Source: Bifidobacterium anseris (GTDB taxonomy: Bacteria > Actinomycetota > Actinomycetes > Actinomycetales > Bifidobacteriaceae). Taken from it: a DNA stretch of 64,000 bases. Positions 17,220 to 26,069 of the stretch are shown here, piece after piece. The notes beneath the pieces are model-generated. The model had not been told where the DNA came from. It did no database searches and was given only the letters and a program-made list of their open reading frames with translations. Made by a program: the position numbers and the translations under genes. The stretch is taken from assembly GCF_002860345.1 (NCBI RefSeq), contig NZ_NMYC01000005.1, forward strand, positions 248,001 through 312,000, in the 5' to 3' direction. Numbering within the stretch: position 1 is the first letter of the stretch; each line of letters starts with the position of its first letter.

Positions 17220-19067
17220 ATGCCAGGACCAATGGGGCATGGAAGGCCGGGTGCGCCCACTGAGAAAGCAGATGATCTCGGCGGCGCACTCAAGGAACTG
17301 ATGCGCTTCAGCCGCAGATACATCCCGGCGATCATCGTCGCGCTGCTGCTCGGCGTCGGTGGCACCGTCTGCCAGATCATCGGCCCGGATCGTCTGGGTG
17401 ACATGACCGACGAGATCACGAAGGGACTGCCGGCGCTCATCAACGGCAAGCCAGTGCTCGGCTCGATAGATATGCACGCCGTCACGCGCATCGGGTGGAC
17501 GCTCGTCGCGCTGTACGTCGCGTACGCGCTGTGCTCGTATGTGCAGAGCTGGATGATGGCGACGGTCACGCAGCGCACGGCGCAGCGGCTGCGCACGGCG
17601 ATCGACGTCAAGATGAACAAGCTGCCGCTCAAGTATTTCGATGAGCACAGCAACGGCGATGTGATGAGCCGTATCACGAACGACGTCGACGCCGTCGGGC
17701 AGACGCTCGGGCAGTCGCTCGGCTCGCTGATCACGTCGGTCACATTGTTCTTCGGCGCGCTCATCATGATGTTCGTGAACAACTGGCTGCTTGCGCTGTG
17801 CGCGATCGCGGCGAGCATCGTCGGCATGGCGCTCATGCTCGTCGTCATGAAGTTCTCGCAGCATTACTTCGTGCAGCAGCAGGTCGCGCTCGGCGACGTC
17901 AACGGTCATGTTGAGGAGATGTACAGCGGACACGTCGTCGTCAAGGCCTTCGGCGGCGAGGCCGACGCAATCCGCCGTTTCGAACGCTACAACAACGATC
18001 TGTATGAATCCGGCTGGAAAAGCCAGTTCCTGTCCGGCTTGATGATGCCGATGATGAACCTCGTCGGCAACCTCGGCTACGTCGTCGTCTGCGTCGTCGG
18101 CGCATGGCTCGCGATGAGCGGGCGCATCGAGTTCGGCGTCATCGTCGCCTTCATGATGTACATCCGATTCTTCACACAGCCGCTTTCGCAGTTCGCACAG
18201 GCCTTCCAGAACCTGCAGCGCTGCGCCGCCGGCGCCGAACGCGTGTTCACGTTCCTCAATGAGCCCGAACTCGCCGATGAAAGCGGCAAGCAGCCGCTGC
18301 TCGGCATGACCTCCGACGGCGAGATCACGCCGGTCGAAGGCCGCGTGCGTTTCGAACACGTCAAGTTCGGCTACGACCCCGACCGACTGATCATTCATGA
18401 TTTCTCCGCGGACGTCGAACCCGGACACAAGGTGGCGATCGTCGGGCCGACCGGAGCCGGTAAGACGACGATGGTCAACCTGCTGATGCGCTTCTACGAG
18501 ATCAACGGCGGCCGCATCACAATCGATGGCATCGACACGAAGGGCGTGCCGCGCTGGAACGTGCACGACCAGTTCTCGATGGTGCTGCAGGACACGTGGG
18601 TGTTCCGCGGCACGGTGCGCGAGAACATCGTCTACGCGAAAGAGAACGTGGACGACGCGCAGGTCGTCGCCGCGTGCAAGGCCGTCGGCCTGCATCGCTA
18701 CATCATGTCGCTGCCGGACGGCTACGACACGGTGCTCGACGAATCGGCGACATTGTCGCAAGGGCAGAAGCAGCTGTTGACGATCGCCCGCGCGATGGTG
18801 CAGGATTCGCCGATCCTGATCCTCGACGAAGCGACGAGCTCGGTCGATACGCGCACCGAGGAACTCATCCAGACAGCAATGGACAAGCTCACCGAAGGAC
18901 GCACCTCGTTCGTCATCGCGCATCGCCTGTCCACGATTCGCGACGCCGACATGATCCTCGTCATGAAGGACGGCGACATCGTCGAACGCGGCACGCACGA
19001 CGAGCTGCTCGCGCGCGGCGGTTTCTACGCGGACATCTACAACGCGCAGTTCTCACTCGCGCAGTAG
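17220..19067 (+). CDS. ABC exporter half-transporter with consensus ATP site (TMD-NBD)
   Basis: 615 residues. After a short Gly/Pro-rich N-terminus come six membrane helices (about 35-330) and a nucleotide-binding domain with Walker A GPTGAGKTT, signature LSQGQKQLLTIARAM, Walker B ILILDEATSSVD (canonical Glu) and H-loop FVIAHRLSTI. Together with the preceding protein it makes a heterodimeric exporter with one active and one degenerate site; MarR control suggests multidrug or toxic-compound efflux. ATG 17220 follows GAAGGA. The stop lies 15 bp from the convergent deacetylase gene. Confidence 0.93.
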   Translation: MPGPMGHGRPGAPTEKADDLGGALKELMRFSRRYIPAIIVALLLGVGGTVCQIIGPDRLGDMTDEITKGLPALINGKPVLGSIDMHAVTRIGWTLVALYVAYALCSYVQSWMMATVTQRTAQRLRTAIDVKMNKLPLKYFDEHSNGDVMSRITNDVDAVGQTLGQSLGSLITSVTLFFGALIMMFVNNWLLALCAIAASIVGMALMLVVMKFSQHYFVQQQVALGDVNGHVEEMYSGHVVVKAFGGEADAIRRFERYNNDLYESGWKSQFLSGLMMPMMNLVGNLGYVVVCVVGAWLAMSGRIEFGVIVAFMMYIRFFTQPLSQFAQAFQNLQRCAAGAERVFTFLNEPELADESGKQPLLGMTSDGEITPVEGRVRFEHVKFGYDPDRLIIHDFSADVEPGHKVAIVGPTGAGKTTMVNLLMRFYEINGGRITIDGIDTKGVPRWNVHDQFSMVLQDTWVFRGTVRENIVYAKENVDDAQVVAACKAVGLHRYIMSLPDGYDTVLDESATLSQGQKQLLTIARAMVQDSPILILDEATSSVDTRTEELIQTAMDKLTEGRTSFVIAHRLSTIRDADMILVMKDGDIVERGTHDELLARGGFYADIYNAQFSLAQ

Positions 19068-19082
19068 GCAGGTGCGCACGCA

Positions 19083-20522
19083 TCAGCGCGTGGGCTCGCC
19101 GCCGTTAGGCGGCAGACTGTCCTGTGCCGTGTCGCCGCGCGCATAGAACACAGTGCCGGGGTCGAGTTCATCGGTGAGCAGCTGGGAGACGGTGACCAGA
19201 TGGAAGCCGCGCTCACGCAGGCCGCTGACGATCTGCGGAATCGCTTCGACGGTGCGTTCGTGGCCATCATGCAATGCGATGATCGCCCCGGCGGACGCAC
19301 CGTTGAGCACATTGTTCGCGATGTCGTCGGCGCTCGTCTTCGCGTCCCAGTCGCGAGCGTCGACGTTCCACAAGATCACTGATTGGCCATCAGCGCGGGC
19401 GGTTTCGACAACGTCCTCGCTCCATGCGCCGTCCGGCGGCCGGAACAACGTCGGCTTAGCCACGCCGGCGTCCTCGATGACTTCATCGGTGTCGTGGAAC
19501 CATCTGCTGAGCTCGTTGGCGGACAGTGTGTGCAGCTGTTTGTGTCTCCAGCTCATCGAACCGATCTCGTGGCCCTGCGCGGCCATCGTCGCGAGCAACT
19601 GCTTGTTGCTGCCCGAAACGAACTGGCCCTGCACGAAGAATGTGGCCGGCGCATCCGCTGTGTGCAGCGCGTCGAGCAGCCGCGGCGTCACCTGCTTGTT
19701 CGGGCCGTCGTCGAAGGTGAGCGCGACGCATGCGGTCAGCTCGCAGTCAAGCGGCATTGCCTCGACGACGTCGTCAGTTGCCTTCGTCAGTGCGGCAAGC
19801 GCATCGTTGATTTGCGCGTTCGTTGCCGTGGAGGTCGGCTCGAGCACTGCCTTCGCCTGCTCGATCCGCACTTGCAGCCCCGCGCGCAGATTGGCGGGCG
19901 CGCGCGCATAGACCGTGTTCGCGAAGGTGAGCTCCTTCTGCAGTTCACCACGACGGTCGGCGTTGCGCGCGCCTTCGACGAGCTGCTTTAACGTGTCAGC
20001 GTCAGTCTGCACGTCGCGCATGCGGTTGACCATACTCGTGTTCGCAATCGTGAATCTGGCGGCGAGGTCGGTGAGCGCGGCGGTGTCGGCGCTTGCGTCG
20101 CAGCTCGCCGTGGCCAATGTGGAGACGGTGTGGGTGTCGTCGATGTGGTCGATCTTGCTCGTGAGCGCCATCGCGTGCTCCTCGCTCACCGTCTTCGCCT
20201 CGTCGCCGCGCGCGAGCCTGCCCGCGGATGTGATCGTCGTCGTGTAGGTGGTGTTGAGGGTGGCGAACGCGCGTTGTGCGGACTCGCAGTCGGCGAGCGC
20301 GCTCGCGTGCGCCTGCTGCTGATGGCGGTGGGAGGCGCCGATGACCGGGATGATGATCGCCGCGAGCACGCCGGCACCGACGACGATTGCCGTGACAAGC
20401 GCGAGGATCATGTTGCGGCGGTGATGCGGCGATGGATCGGCAGCCGTTTCGGTCGCCGATCCGAAGAAATCGGCGGGTTGGTCGAGTTGGTCGTTGTGGT
20501 GGTCAGAAGAATCGTCGGTCAT
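19083..20522 (-). CDS. Membrane-anchored polysaccharide deacetylase family protein, metal site altered
   Basis: 479 residues: a cytoplasmic tail, one membrane helix (about 37-62), a helical alanine/threonine-rich region (about 70-255) and a NodB domain (about 260-455). Motif 1 TFDDGP is intact (Asp271 and Asp272), motif 3 is RPPDGAW, motif 4 ILWNVDARDW and motif 5 ALHDG. Motif 2, normally H-(S/T)-x-x-x-H, reads SMSWRH: Met323 replaces the first metal-binding His while His327 is kept. The family removes acetyl groups from peptidoglycan GlcNAc/MurNAc; with one ligand lost, activity is uncertain. The start at 20522 has GAGGGGG upstream. Confidence 0.85.
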   Translation of the reverse strand: MTDDSSDHHNDQLDQPADFFGSATETAADPSPHHRRNMILALVTAIVVGAGVLAAIIIPVIGASHRHQQQAHASALADCESAQRAFATLNTTYTTTITSAGRLARGDEAKTVSEEHAMALTSKIDHIDDTHTVSTLATASCDASADTAALTDLAARFTIANTSMVNRMRDVQTDADTLKQLVEGARNADRRGELQKELTFANTVYARAPANLRAGLQVRIEQAKAVLEPTSTATNAQINDALAALTKATDDVVEAMPLDCELTACVALTFDDGPNKQVTPRLLDALHTADAPATFFVQGQFVSGSNKQLLATMAAQGHEIGSMSWRHKQLHTLSANELSRWFHDTDEVIEDAGVAKPTLFRPPDGAWSEDVVETARADGQSVILWNVDARDWDAKTSADDIANNVLNGASAGAIIALHDGHERTVEAIPQIVSGLRERGFHLVTVSQLLTDELDPGTVFYARGDTAQDSLPPNGGEPTR

Positions 20523-20646
20523 GATGCCCCCTCAGTACCCCATTGTTGCGATTGTATTGTTGGGTCCAGTATATGCCCATTGCGCGCGGAATCGATATAA
20601 ACGGCCGATATGGATGGTTGGTGTGACGACGTCGACTAGTCGCCCC

Positions 20647-20862
20647 TGCGCATGACTCGGTTGTTCGGGCGAATTGTCGAGTGATGTGCGCGCCGCGCTG
20701 ACCGGGAGATGCGGCGTGAGGTGGAGATGTCACAAAAGCGCACAGGGGGATTGGGAATCGGCACATCATCAATCGCGGGTGATCGCAATCGCACATGGCG
20801 GGAGCGTGTGGCTAAGGACGTTGGTGCATAACCCGACAGTTGCCGCGAATATCGAGTTATGC
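20647..20862. repeat. 217-bp hairpin-ended repeat, copy 1
   Basis: Closely similar along its whole length to 28938-29154. It begins with a hairpin (GCGCATGACTCG...CGAG-GATG-GCGC, partly degraded here) and ends with another (GCATAAC...GAGTTATGC), with about 140 bp between. It sits between the divergent deacetylase and VOC genes, and fills most of this 421-bp gap. No coding frame in it looks real, and no target duplication is seen at its ends. Confidence 0.75.
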
Positions 20863-20943
20863 AGTGACGGTGCAGGTGGGGATGAAGCTCGCCGGCACAT
20901 TTTCTGCAATGGTCGACAACGAACGACGAGCGAAGGAATGCTG

Positions 20944-21328
20944 ATGTTCATCGATCATGCGGCCGTATATGTGGTGGACCTGGAACGCGGCGCACGGTTC
21001 TACGAACGGTATTTCGAAGGCGTGCGCGGGGCGAGTGGTACGAGAACCCGAACGCAGGTTTCTCGTCGTTTTTCATCACCTTCAACGGGTGCCGCGCGCC
21101 TTGAGGTCATGCACAACGATGCCGTCGCCCGTCCGGTGGACTGCAGTGCGCGTGGCTACGCCCATGTCGCGTTCAACGTCGGTTCGCGCGAGCGCGTCGA
21201 CGAATTGACGGCGCAGCTCGTCGCGGATGGATATGAAAGGCTCAGTGGACCACACGTCACCGGAGACGGCTACTACAGAAAGTTGTGTCCTCGACGCGGA
21301 AGGCAACATCGTCGAGATCACCGGCTGA
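20944..21328 (+). pseudogene. VOC (glyoxalase/bleomycin-resistance fold) family protein, three frameshifts
   Basis: The frame from ATG 20944 (GAAGGA 6 bases before) starts FIDHAAVYVVDLERG, a VOC opening with the metal His. After EGVRG the homologous sequence continues in another frame as GEWYENPNAGFSSFFITFNG, then returns to the first frame at ARLEVMHNDAV and HVAFNV. Near 21273 a one-base insertion shifts it again, and the conserved end SCVLDAEGNIVEITG-stop (stop 21326-21328) is read in the shifted frame. All four expected metal ligands (H, E, H, E) are thus present but in different frames. Family members act on small molecules such as methylglyoxal or antibiotics. Decay or sequencing errors could explain this. 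Confidence 0.8.
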
Positions 21329-22011
21329 GGTGCCGGCAATGTGAGTTTCGTGATCGGGATCGACGGCAGCGTCAGGTTAGGCATACAGTGCTCAGATGGC
21401 GTGGAGCATGGGCGCAACTGCCAAGACGGTAGCCGAACAAGCATTTTATGATGCGCTCGTCGGTGATGCAGTTGGAAGTCTGGCCGGCAAAGTGGATCAA
21501 CGATGCCTTGATATGCTCTCGGATGATGCCGCTGGGGTGTATGTGCGTTCGGCGTGCAAGGCCATTGCCGAGTTCGTGTTCTAATCCATGCGCGTAGGGC
21601 TTTCCCTCCTCGAATCAAAATGCCACCTACGAGAAAAGAGAGGGGCGGAAGGCTGGCAAGGATATAGGTGTCGGAAAACCATCCGTATATATCGACGTAC
21701 CATCCGCGAATGGAGGTCAATACTAAATTGAGCGCGCATCCGCTTACTATTGCGAGTAACCGTAGAAGAAAAGATGCGGTTCGTAAGTGTGTGTTTCGTG
21801 CGCTCCAGACACCTTGGAAAAACGCGATGACTGGAGCAAGGAATAAGGAGGGGATGCCTAGGGAAAAGCAAACCAGCCACCAAGCTGTGCTGTACCATCT
21901 AGTATCCGATATCGAAGGCGGCAGGAAATAGGATGCTTCCATGACGAAGTAGAGCAGGCAGAGCAGAATGCACGAGAGGATGAGTTTGCTGTGTTTTCGT
22001 AACTGCGTCAT
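21082..22011 (-). CDS. Hypothetical multi-pass membrane protein, C-terminal half doubtful
   Basis: The frame opens at ATG 22011 (weak GCAGAG before it) and the first 140 residues hold four clear membrane segments (LILSCILLCLLYFVMEASYFL, WWLVCFSLGIPSLFLAPVI, LLRLLAIVSGCALNLVL, ILASLPPLSFLVGGILI). From about 21590 leftward the frame reads antisense through the VOC remnant, with a composition unlike a protein, so the true end is probably near 21590, perhaps after a frameshift. I do not recognise the family. It is the last of a row of small membrane proteins transcribed leftward next to the bacteriocin-like operon. Confidence 0.45.
   Translation of the reverse strand: MTQLRKHSKLILSCILLCLLYFVMEASYFLPPSISDTRWYSTAWWLVCFSLGIPSLFLAPVIAFFQGVWSARNTHLRTASFLLRLLAIVSGCALNLVLTSIRGWYVDIYGWFSDTYILASLPPLSFLVGGILIRGGKALRAWIRTRTRQWPCTPNAHTPQRHHPRAYQGIVDPLCRPDFQLHHRRAHHKMLVRLPSWQLRPCSTPSEHCMPNLTLPSIPITKLTLPAPQPVISTMLPSASRTQLSVVAVSGDVWSTEPFISIRDELRRQFVDALARTDVERDMGVATRTAVHRTGDGIVVHDLKARGTR
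21396..21584 (+). CDS. Short open frame of 62 residues, doubtful
   Basis: The composition looks protein-like (VAEQAFYDALVGDAVGSLAG, then CLDMLSDDAAGVYVRSACKA), but there is no ribosome site before ATG 21396 and no family is recognised. It may be the tail of a decayed gene in the low-GC island. It overlaps on the opposite strand the C-terminal extension of the frame at 21082-22011. Confidence 0.25.
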   Translation: MAWSMGATAKTVAEQAFYDALVGDAVGSLAGKVDQRCLDMLSDDAAGVYVRSACKAIAEFVF

Positions 22012-22186
22012 CTCTGCTTGCTTTCGGTTCTTCGACTTTCGGAGTCATTGTAACAACATCAGCCGGATACGAGTGGTGGGGTATTGGGGTGTGTCCGGGC
22101 AACATAAGCAACGTAGCCAGTGCGGAATACCGATTATAAGACAGCCAGAGAATGGATAGGCGATCCATGGAATTGGAAGGTGGTTT

Positions 22187-22580
22187 TCACGCCGGCAGCG
22201 GTGTGATCGTGGCTATGAAGAACAGGTATGAGCTTATAAGTGCGATGAGTACGGTTGTGATGACGCAGATGATGGTGGTGGCGTGATCGCGGTCATCCGG
22301 TATGCGGTGGCGGTGTGACCGCCGTTTCTATGAGCTGCAGAATTGGGCAGAGCAACCATAATGCCCAACCGACGAGTATCGTGATGCCAATCGCCCGCCA
22401 CGGGGTAGTGCTTGGTGTCGTCGAGGCGGCATCGTTGTAATACGCGACGATTACGCAGCCGATTTGCAGGAGCAATCCGCTCCATCACAGTATCCTTCGG
22501 ATGCCGGTGAACCATTGATCGGGGCGGATCCTCTTTAGCCTATCTCGGAAATGAACATTATGGATGAAGCGAATACTCAT
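22187..22580 (-). pseudogene. Broken paralogue of the 131-residue membrane protein at 22817-23212
   Basis: From ATG 22580 (GGGAGG upstream) the frame reads SIRFIHNVHFRDRLKRIRPD, closely matching the start of the neighbour (GIHLVHNVHFRERLQQIRPD). A TGA then stands where the neighbour has TGG (Trp), just after the IRRIL/CRKTL stretch. Reading through gives a second membrane segment (IGITILVGWALWLLCPILQL). A frameshift near 22290 moves the homologous tail (ATTIICVITTVLIALISSYL, stop at 22187) to another frame. The reconstructed length, about 131 residues, equals the intact copy. A tandem duplicate that has decayed is the simplest reading. Confidence 0.75.
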
Positions 22581-22816
22581 CACCTACCTCCCATGGTGAC
22601 TGCTCTTCAAACAAGAATAGTATAACATATGACCAATCAGAGGGGTTTGTGTGTAATTCTTGGAAATATAACTTGTAGATATAAATGGAGTAAGTGGTTT
22701 ATGGTGCGCACCTTGATCGGTTCCTGTCCGAGTATATCCGGTTGGTGAGTGTGCGGCTGTTGGTGTACGTGCGGCGGTCGGCAACGATGGCGTATTGCCG
22801 GGGCGCTCCAGGAAGC

Positions 22817-23212
22817 CTACGAGACGGTGATGAAAGATATAAGCAGGAGCAGGCAGGATATAGGTAAGGTAATGACGGTGGCGATGGCGCCCAGTATCTG
22901 ACTGGCCTTGTCTGGAGGATTGTTCCGTCGGATATCGGCAGGGATCGGGAACCATAGACCGATTATGCGCACAATGAGGCACAGGCACCAGCTCGCTATG
23001 CCTGCGATGAGCGCCGCAGTGAATGCCGTCCACGATGCCTGTCCTGCGTGGCCAAGCCGGTCTCCGTAGACCAATGCCAGATAGATGCATCCTATCTGGG
23101 TGCACCATCCCAGCCACCAGAGTGTTTTTCGGCAACCCGTGACCCACTGATCGGGGCGAATCTGTTGTAATCTTTCGCGGAAATGAACGTTGTGGACAAG
23201 ATGGATGCCCAT
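22817..23212 (-). CDS. Small membrane protein, 131 residues, possible immunity-type protein
   Basis: A soluble N-terminal region (VHNVHFRERLQQIRPDQWVT) is followed by three or four hydrophobic segments (about 30-50, 55-80, 105-128). ATG 23212 has GGGAGG 7 bases upstream. No family is recognised. A decayed tandem copy lies at 22187-22580, and both carry similar upstream sequence. The gene is just beyond the end of the bacteriocin-like operon on the same strand; small membrane proteins in this position are often self-immunity proteins, but that is inference only. Confidence 0.65.
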   Translation of the reverse strand: MGIHLVHNVHFRERLQQIRPDQWVTGCRKTLWWLGWCTQIGCIYLALVYGDRLGHAGQASWTAFTAALIAGIASWCLCLIVRIIGLWFPIPADIRRNNPPDKASQILGAIATVITLPISCLLLLISFITVS

Positions 23213-23442
23213 CGTCTGCCTCCCATGGACTGCTCATCTATCGGAAGCAGCATAACACGCGAACAATCGCAATCAGGGTGCCTGTTGCGCGTTGTGTTGA
23301 TGCAGGTCGTGCGGAAGTGGGAGGCCGTCGGCGATGTTATCGGCACATGCGGTCGGGCGCGTCCCGGTGATCATCGCGCCTCCGAACCCTCTCGAAGTTC
23401 TGCGATGATTAACGGGAAATCGCCCTTGGGCGTCCGATGGCA

Positions 23443-23598
23443 TTAGTGGGGCAGTCCAAGGAAGATGGCGAATCCGATGCAAGTGATGCCGATGATGATG
23501 GAGAGCGACCAAAGCCAGTTTTCCTTGACATTTTTGATTCCCGCCACGAGCAGCAGTATTCCGATGATTGCCGCGGACACCATGATGATGAATCCCAT
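23443..23598 (-). CDS. Membrane peptide of 51 residues at the end of the bacteriocin-like operon
   Basis: This frame, opening with ATG 23598, encodes two hydrophobic segments (IIMVSAAIIGILLLVAG and SLSIIIGITCIGFAIFLGL) joined by the hydrophilic turn KNVKENWLW. AAGGAGGC is placed ideally before the start and overlaps the stop of the ABC ATPase gene, which ends 3 bp away, so the two are translationally linked. Its role is unknown; its place and topology would fit an immunity peptide or a transporter accessory subunit. Confidence 0.65.
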   Translation of the reverse strand: MGFIIMVSAAIIGILLLVAGIKNVKENWLWSLSIIIGITCIGFAIFLGLPH

Positions 23599-23600
23599 GG

Positions 23601-24284
23601 CTATGCCTCCTTGTGTAGCGTGATGATTCGGTCGTGTTGGTTGGCAACGTAAGCATCGTGGGTGACCGTGATGACCGTGGTGCTGTGGTTCTCATTGAGA
23701 TTGCGCAGGAGCATGAGCATGCGTTCCTTGTTCTCGTCATCCAACGCGGAGCTCGGTTCATCGGCGAGGATGATAGGCGGATCCATCATGATCGCGCGTG
23801 CGAAGGCGATTCTTGACTTTTGACCGCCGGAGCATTCCAGCGGTTTCTTCTTGAGCAGATCGCGAATGCCAAGCTGATCTACAGCCTGCGCGAACCGCGT
23901 CTCGAGGTTTTGCGGCCGTGGATTGGCGTAGAGGAAGGGCAGTTTGATGTTCTCCTCGACTCTCAGCGTATTGATGAGCGATGATTCCTGCAGCACGAAG
24001 CCAATCTTCTCGTTGCGCCATTGGGCAAGTTGGGCGTCGGTCAGTTCTGACGCGCGCTTGCCCATGATTGAGTAGTCGCCATCATATTTCCTGTCGATCA
24101 GGCCAAGGATGTTGAGCAGCGTGCTCTTGCCGATGCCGGATTCGCCAACGATCGCGACGCTTTCACCACGCTCCACCGTGAGGGAGAACTCCTGCAGCGC
24201 TGGCACAGGCGTGGTTTTCCTGAAACATGCCCATCCTTTTTGGTAGGTCTTGTTGTTGATATTGAGTTTGATTATTGGTTCCAT
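23601..24284 (-). CDS. ABC transporter ATP-binding protein, lactococcin-972-group type
   Basis: 227 residues with Walker A GESGIGKST, signature CSGGQKSRIAFARAI, Walker B IILADEPSSALD and switch His in VTHDAYV. It belongs to the MacB/LolD group, which includes the ATPases found with lactococcin-972-like bacteriocins. Its ATG (24284-24282) shares one base with the permease stop (TAATG), indicating a coupled operon. It would power the permease at 24284-25513, for export of the bacteriocin or for immunity by removing it from the membrane. Confidence 0.88.
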   Translation of the reverse strand: MEPIIKLNINNKTYQKGWACFRKTTPVPALQEFSLTVERGESVAIVGESGIGKSTLLNILGLIDRKYDGDYSIMGKRASELTDAQLAQWRNEKIGFVLQESSLINTLRVEENIKLPFLYANPRPQNLETRFAQAVDQLGIRDLLKKKPLECSGGQKSRIAFARAIMMDPPIILADEPSSALDDENKERMLMLLRNLNENHSTTVITVTHDAYVANQHDRIITLHKEA

Positions 24285-25513
24285 TACTGAAGCACTCCCA
24301 GGGAGATCGGGATTCGTTTCACCCGCCAGGTGACGATTTGCGCCAGCAACGCCGCAACGGCGACCATGACAACGAATGAGCTGTACAGGCCGATCCAGTC
24401 CATCGGAATCAAGCCGCCGGCCCAGCCAAGGGTCATGGCGAGTGGGTCGTTCATCGTCCATGCGGTCTGTCTCATCGCTATCGTCAGAGCGGTTACGACG
24501 GCCCATGCGATGAGACCCAGCACCATATAATGCGCGAAGAGGAGGTTTCGTAGTTTCCGGTAGCTCAATCCGACCAGTATGTTGACCGTGTATTCCCGCA
24601 TCATTATTCGAATGCCGGCCAACGAGCTCCAGACTGCCACGATGACCAGCAGGATGATGAATGCTGCGCAGGTTGCAATCAAAGATCTCATTGATGGCAT
24701 GTAATACTGATTCAGGTCATCCTTCAGGTCCTGATAGCTGCTGAATCTGAGAGGTCCGGGAGCCACCTGCCCTGCATAGTCCTCCAGTCGAGTCACGTCG
24801 GATTGTTGGGCGTTGAGCAGGACCAAATCAAAGAGCAGGTCTATTCTCAATGCGCTATTCTCGGCTTTCAGGAATGCCCTATTCACTGGCACGAGGATTG
24901 AGAAATTATAGTAGGTCTTTGAATCAAGCGCCTTGAGGTTGGAGTGAGCCGCATTGTTGGCGAGAACGCCTTTGACCTCGTAGTGCATGTTCCGATCCAG
25001 TGCGGGGTCACGCATGACGAATGTGGAGCCCAACGGATAGTCGTCGGCAAGCCCTTTGCCGACGAGTACGGGGATTGTGGTGTCGTCGGCGAGCTTGTAG
25101 TCAAAGTTCAGATCGCCGCCAGCGCTGGTCGGGAGTCTGCTGAGCTCATCCCAGTTCTTATTCATATAGGCCACAGTGACGTTGCTATTATTGCTATTCG
25201 GAAGATCGGCGAGGAATCCGTCTACGAAAACAGCATATTCATATTGCTCGTCCAGACGGTCGAAAACACGTTGAGCTGACTCATTCGTGTACTGGCGGAA
25301 AGTGTCGAAGGAAGAGCCGTGCAAATCCATCACATACGTTCCCTCACGGTCGAAATTGGAGAACTCTCGAAAACCTTGCTCCAAAGACACGACTGAGCGC
25401 ACACACATGAAAGGAATGTAGCTTGCCAAGATCGTCAGGAGAACGGTCGCCGTGACGAGGATTAGTTTTTTCAAGAAAACGCGGGTTGAAAAGAATCGGA
25501 ATAGTTTTAACAT
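24284..25513 (-). CDS. FtsX/MacB-like ABC permease of the bacteriocin-like operon
   Basis: 409 residues: an N-terminal membrane helix (about 15-38), an extracytoplasmic domain of about 230 residues, then three C-terminal helices (about 280-305, 330-355, 375-400) with the coupling motif MREYTVNILVGLSYRKLRNL between the first two. This is a half-size FtsX layout. In lactococcin-972 loci the equivalent protein is larger and called a putative immunity membrane protein; here its role may be shared with the 151-residue protein encoded just upstream. The ATG at 25513 has no strong ribosome site, so it may depend on translation of the preceding gene 9 bp away. Confidence 0.8.
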   Translation of the reverse strand: MLKLFRFFSTRVFLKKLILVTATVLLTILASYIPFMCVRSVVSLEQGFREFSNFDREGTYVMDLHGSSFDTFRQYTNESAQRVFDRLDEQYEYAVFVDGFLADLPNSNNSNVTVAYMNKNWDELSRLPTSAGGDLNFDYKLADDTTIPVLVGKGLADDYPLGSTFVMRDPALDRNMHYEVKGVLANNAAHSNLKALDSKTYYNFSILVPVNRAFLKAENSALRIDLLFDLVLLNAQQSDVTRLEDYAGQVAPGPLRFSSYQDLKDDLNQYYMPSMRSLIATCAAFIILLVIVAVWSSLAGIRIMMREYTVNILVGLSYRKLRNLLFAHYMVLGLIAWAVVTALTIAMRQTAWTMNDPLAMTLGWAGGLIPMDWIGLYSSFVVMVAVAALLAQIVTWRVKRIPISLGVLQ

Positions 25514-25522
25514 GGTAAGTAA

Positions 25523-25978
25523 TCAATTCCTATGAATTCCAATACAGATCGAGCTCGCAAGGATGTATGCGATGAGCGCCCCGGTCAGTTGTATGCAATG
25601 GATGATCTGGAATCTCAATGCCGCATGGATGGCGACGGCGCAGGTGAAACAACAGGCCAGTGCCACAACGCACTGCGCGATGTAACGGATGCGAATCCGC
25701 CACAAGAGGTCTCCAACCATGATTCTGCACCGAACCTCCGTCTTGCTATTGACGACGAACTGATAGTGGAACATGACCACTATCACGGAGAAACACAATA
25801 GGATCTTGGTTTGGTTCCCGAGAATGGGCGCCATGTGGTCTTTGAGGAAATCGTCGTTTTCGGCGAGTCGCTGAAGATACAGAAGAAATCCTGCGAAAAA
25901 GAAGCAGCCGAAATACAAGCAAGCCAATTCAAACAAGCTTGTTTTCATCATCGGCAATCTATAGATGGAGTATTTCAT
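25523..25978 (-). CDS. Membrane protein, 151 residues, of the bacteriocin-like operon
   Basis: Four hydrophobic segments are visible (about 14-34, 58-75, 95-118, 125-147). ATG 25978 follows GGGGAG. The gene lies between the bacteriocin-like precursor and the ABC permease in a tight leftward operon. I do not recognise a specific family. One possibility is that it and the 409-residue permease are the split halves of the single large membrane protein usual in lactococcin-972 loci. Confidence 0.7.
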   Translation of the reverse strand: MKYSIYRLPMMKTSLFELACLYFGCFFFAGFLLYLQRLAENDDFLKDHMAPILGNQTKILLCFSVIVVMFHYQFVVNSKTEVRCRIMVGDLLWRIRIRYIAQCVVALACCFTCAVAIHAALRFQIIHCIQLTGALIAYILASSICIGIHRN

Positions 25979-26069
25979 GGTTTACTCCCCAAAACCCAAT
26001 GGTGCCCTACCTGTTGCATAACGGTTACGGGATCTCTGGCGGTTTTTGACTTAGTGCCTGAACTCCGAA

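Noticed and set aside
21329-21432. Extending the VOC frame to a stop at 21432
   Set aside because: After the third frameshift this frame is Arg/His-rich nonsense, while the conserved family C-terminus ends at 21328 in another frame.
23437-23652. A plus-strand 71-codon frame
   Set aside because: It is antisense to the better supported 51-residue membrane peptide and lacks a ribosome site.
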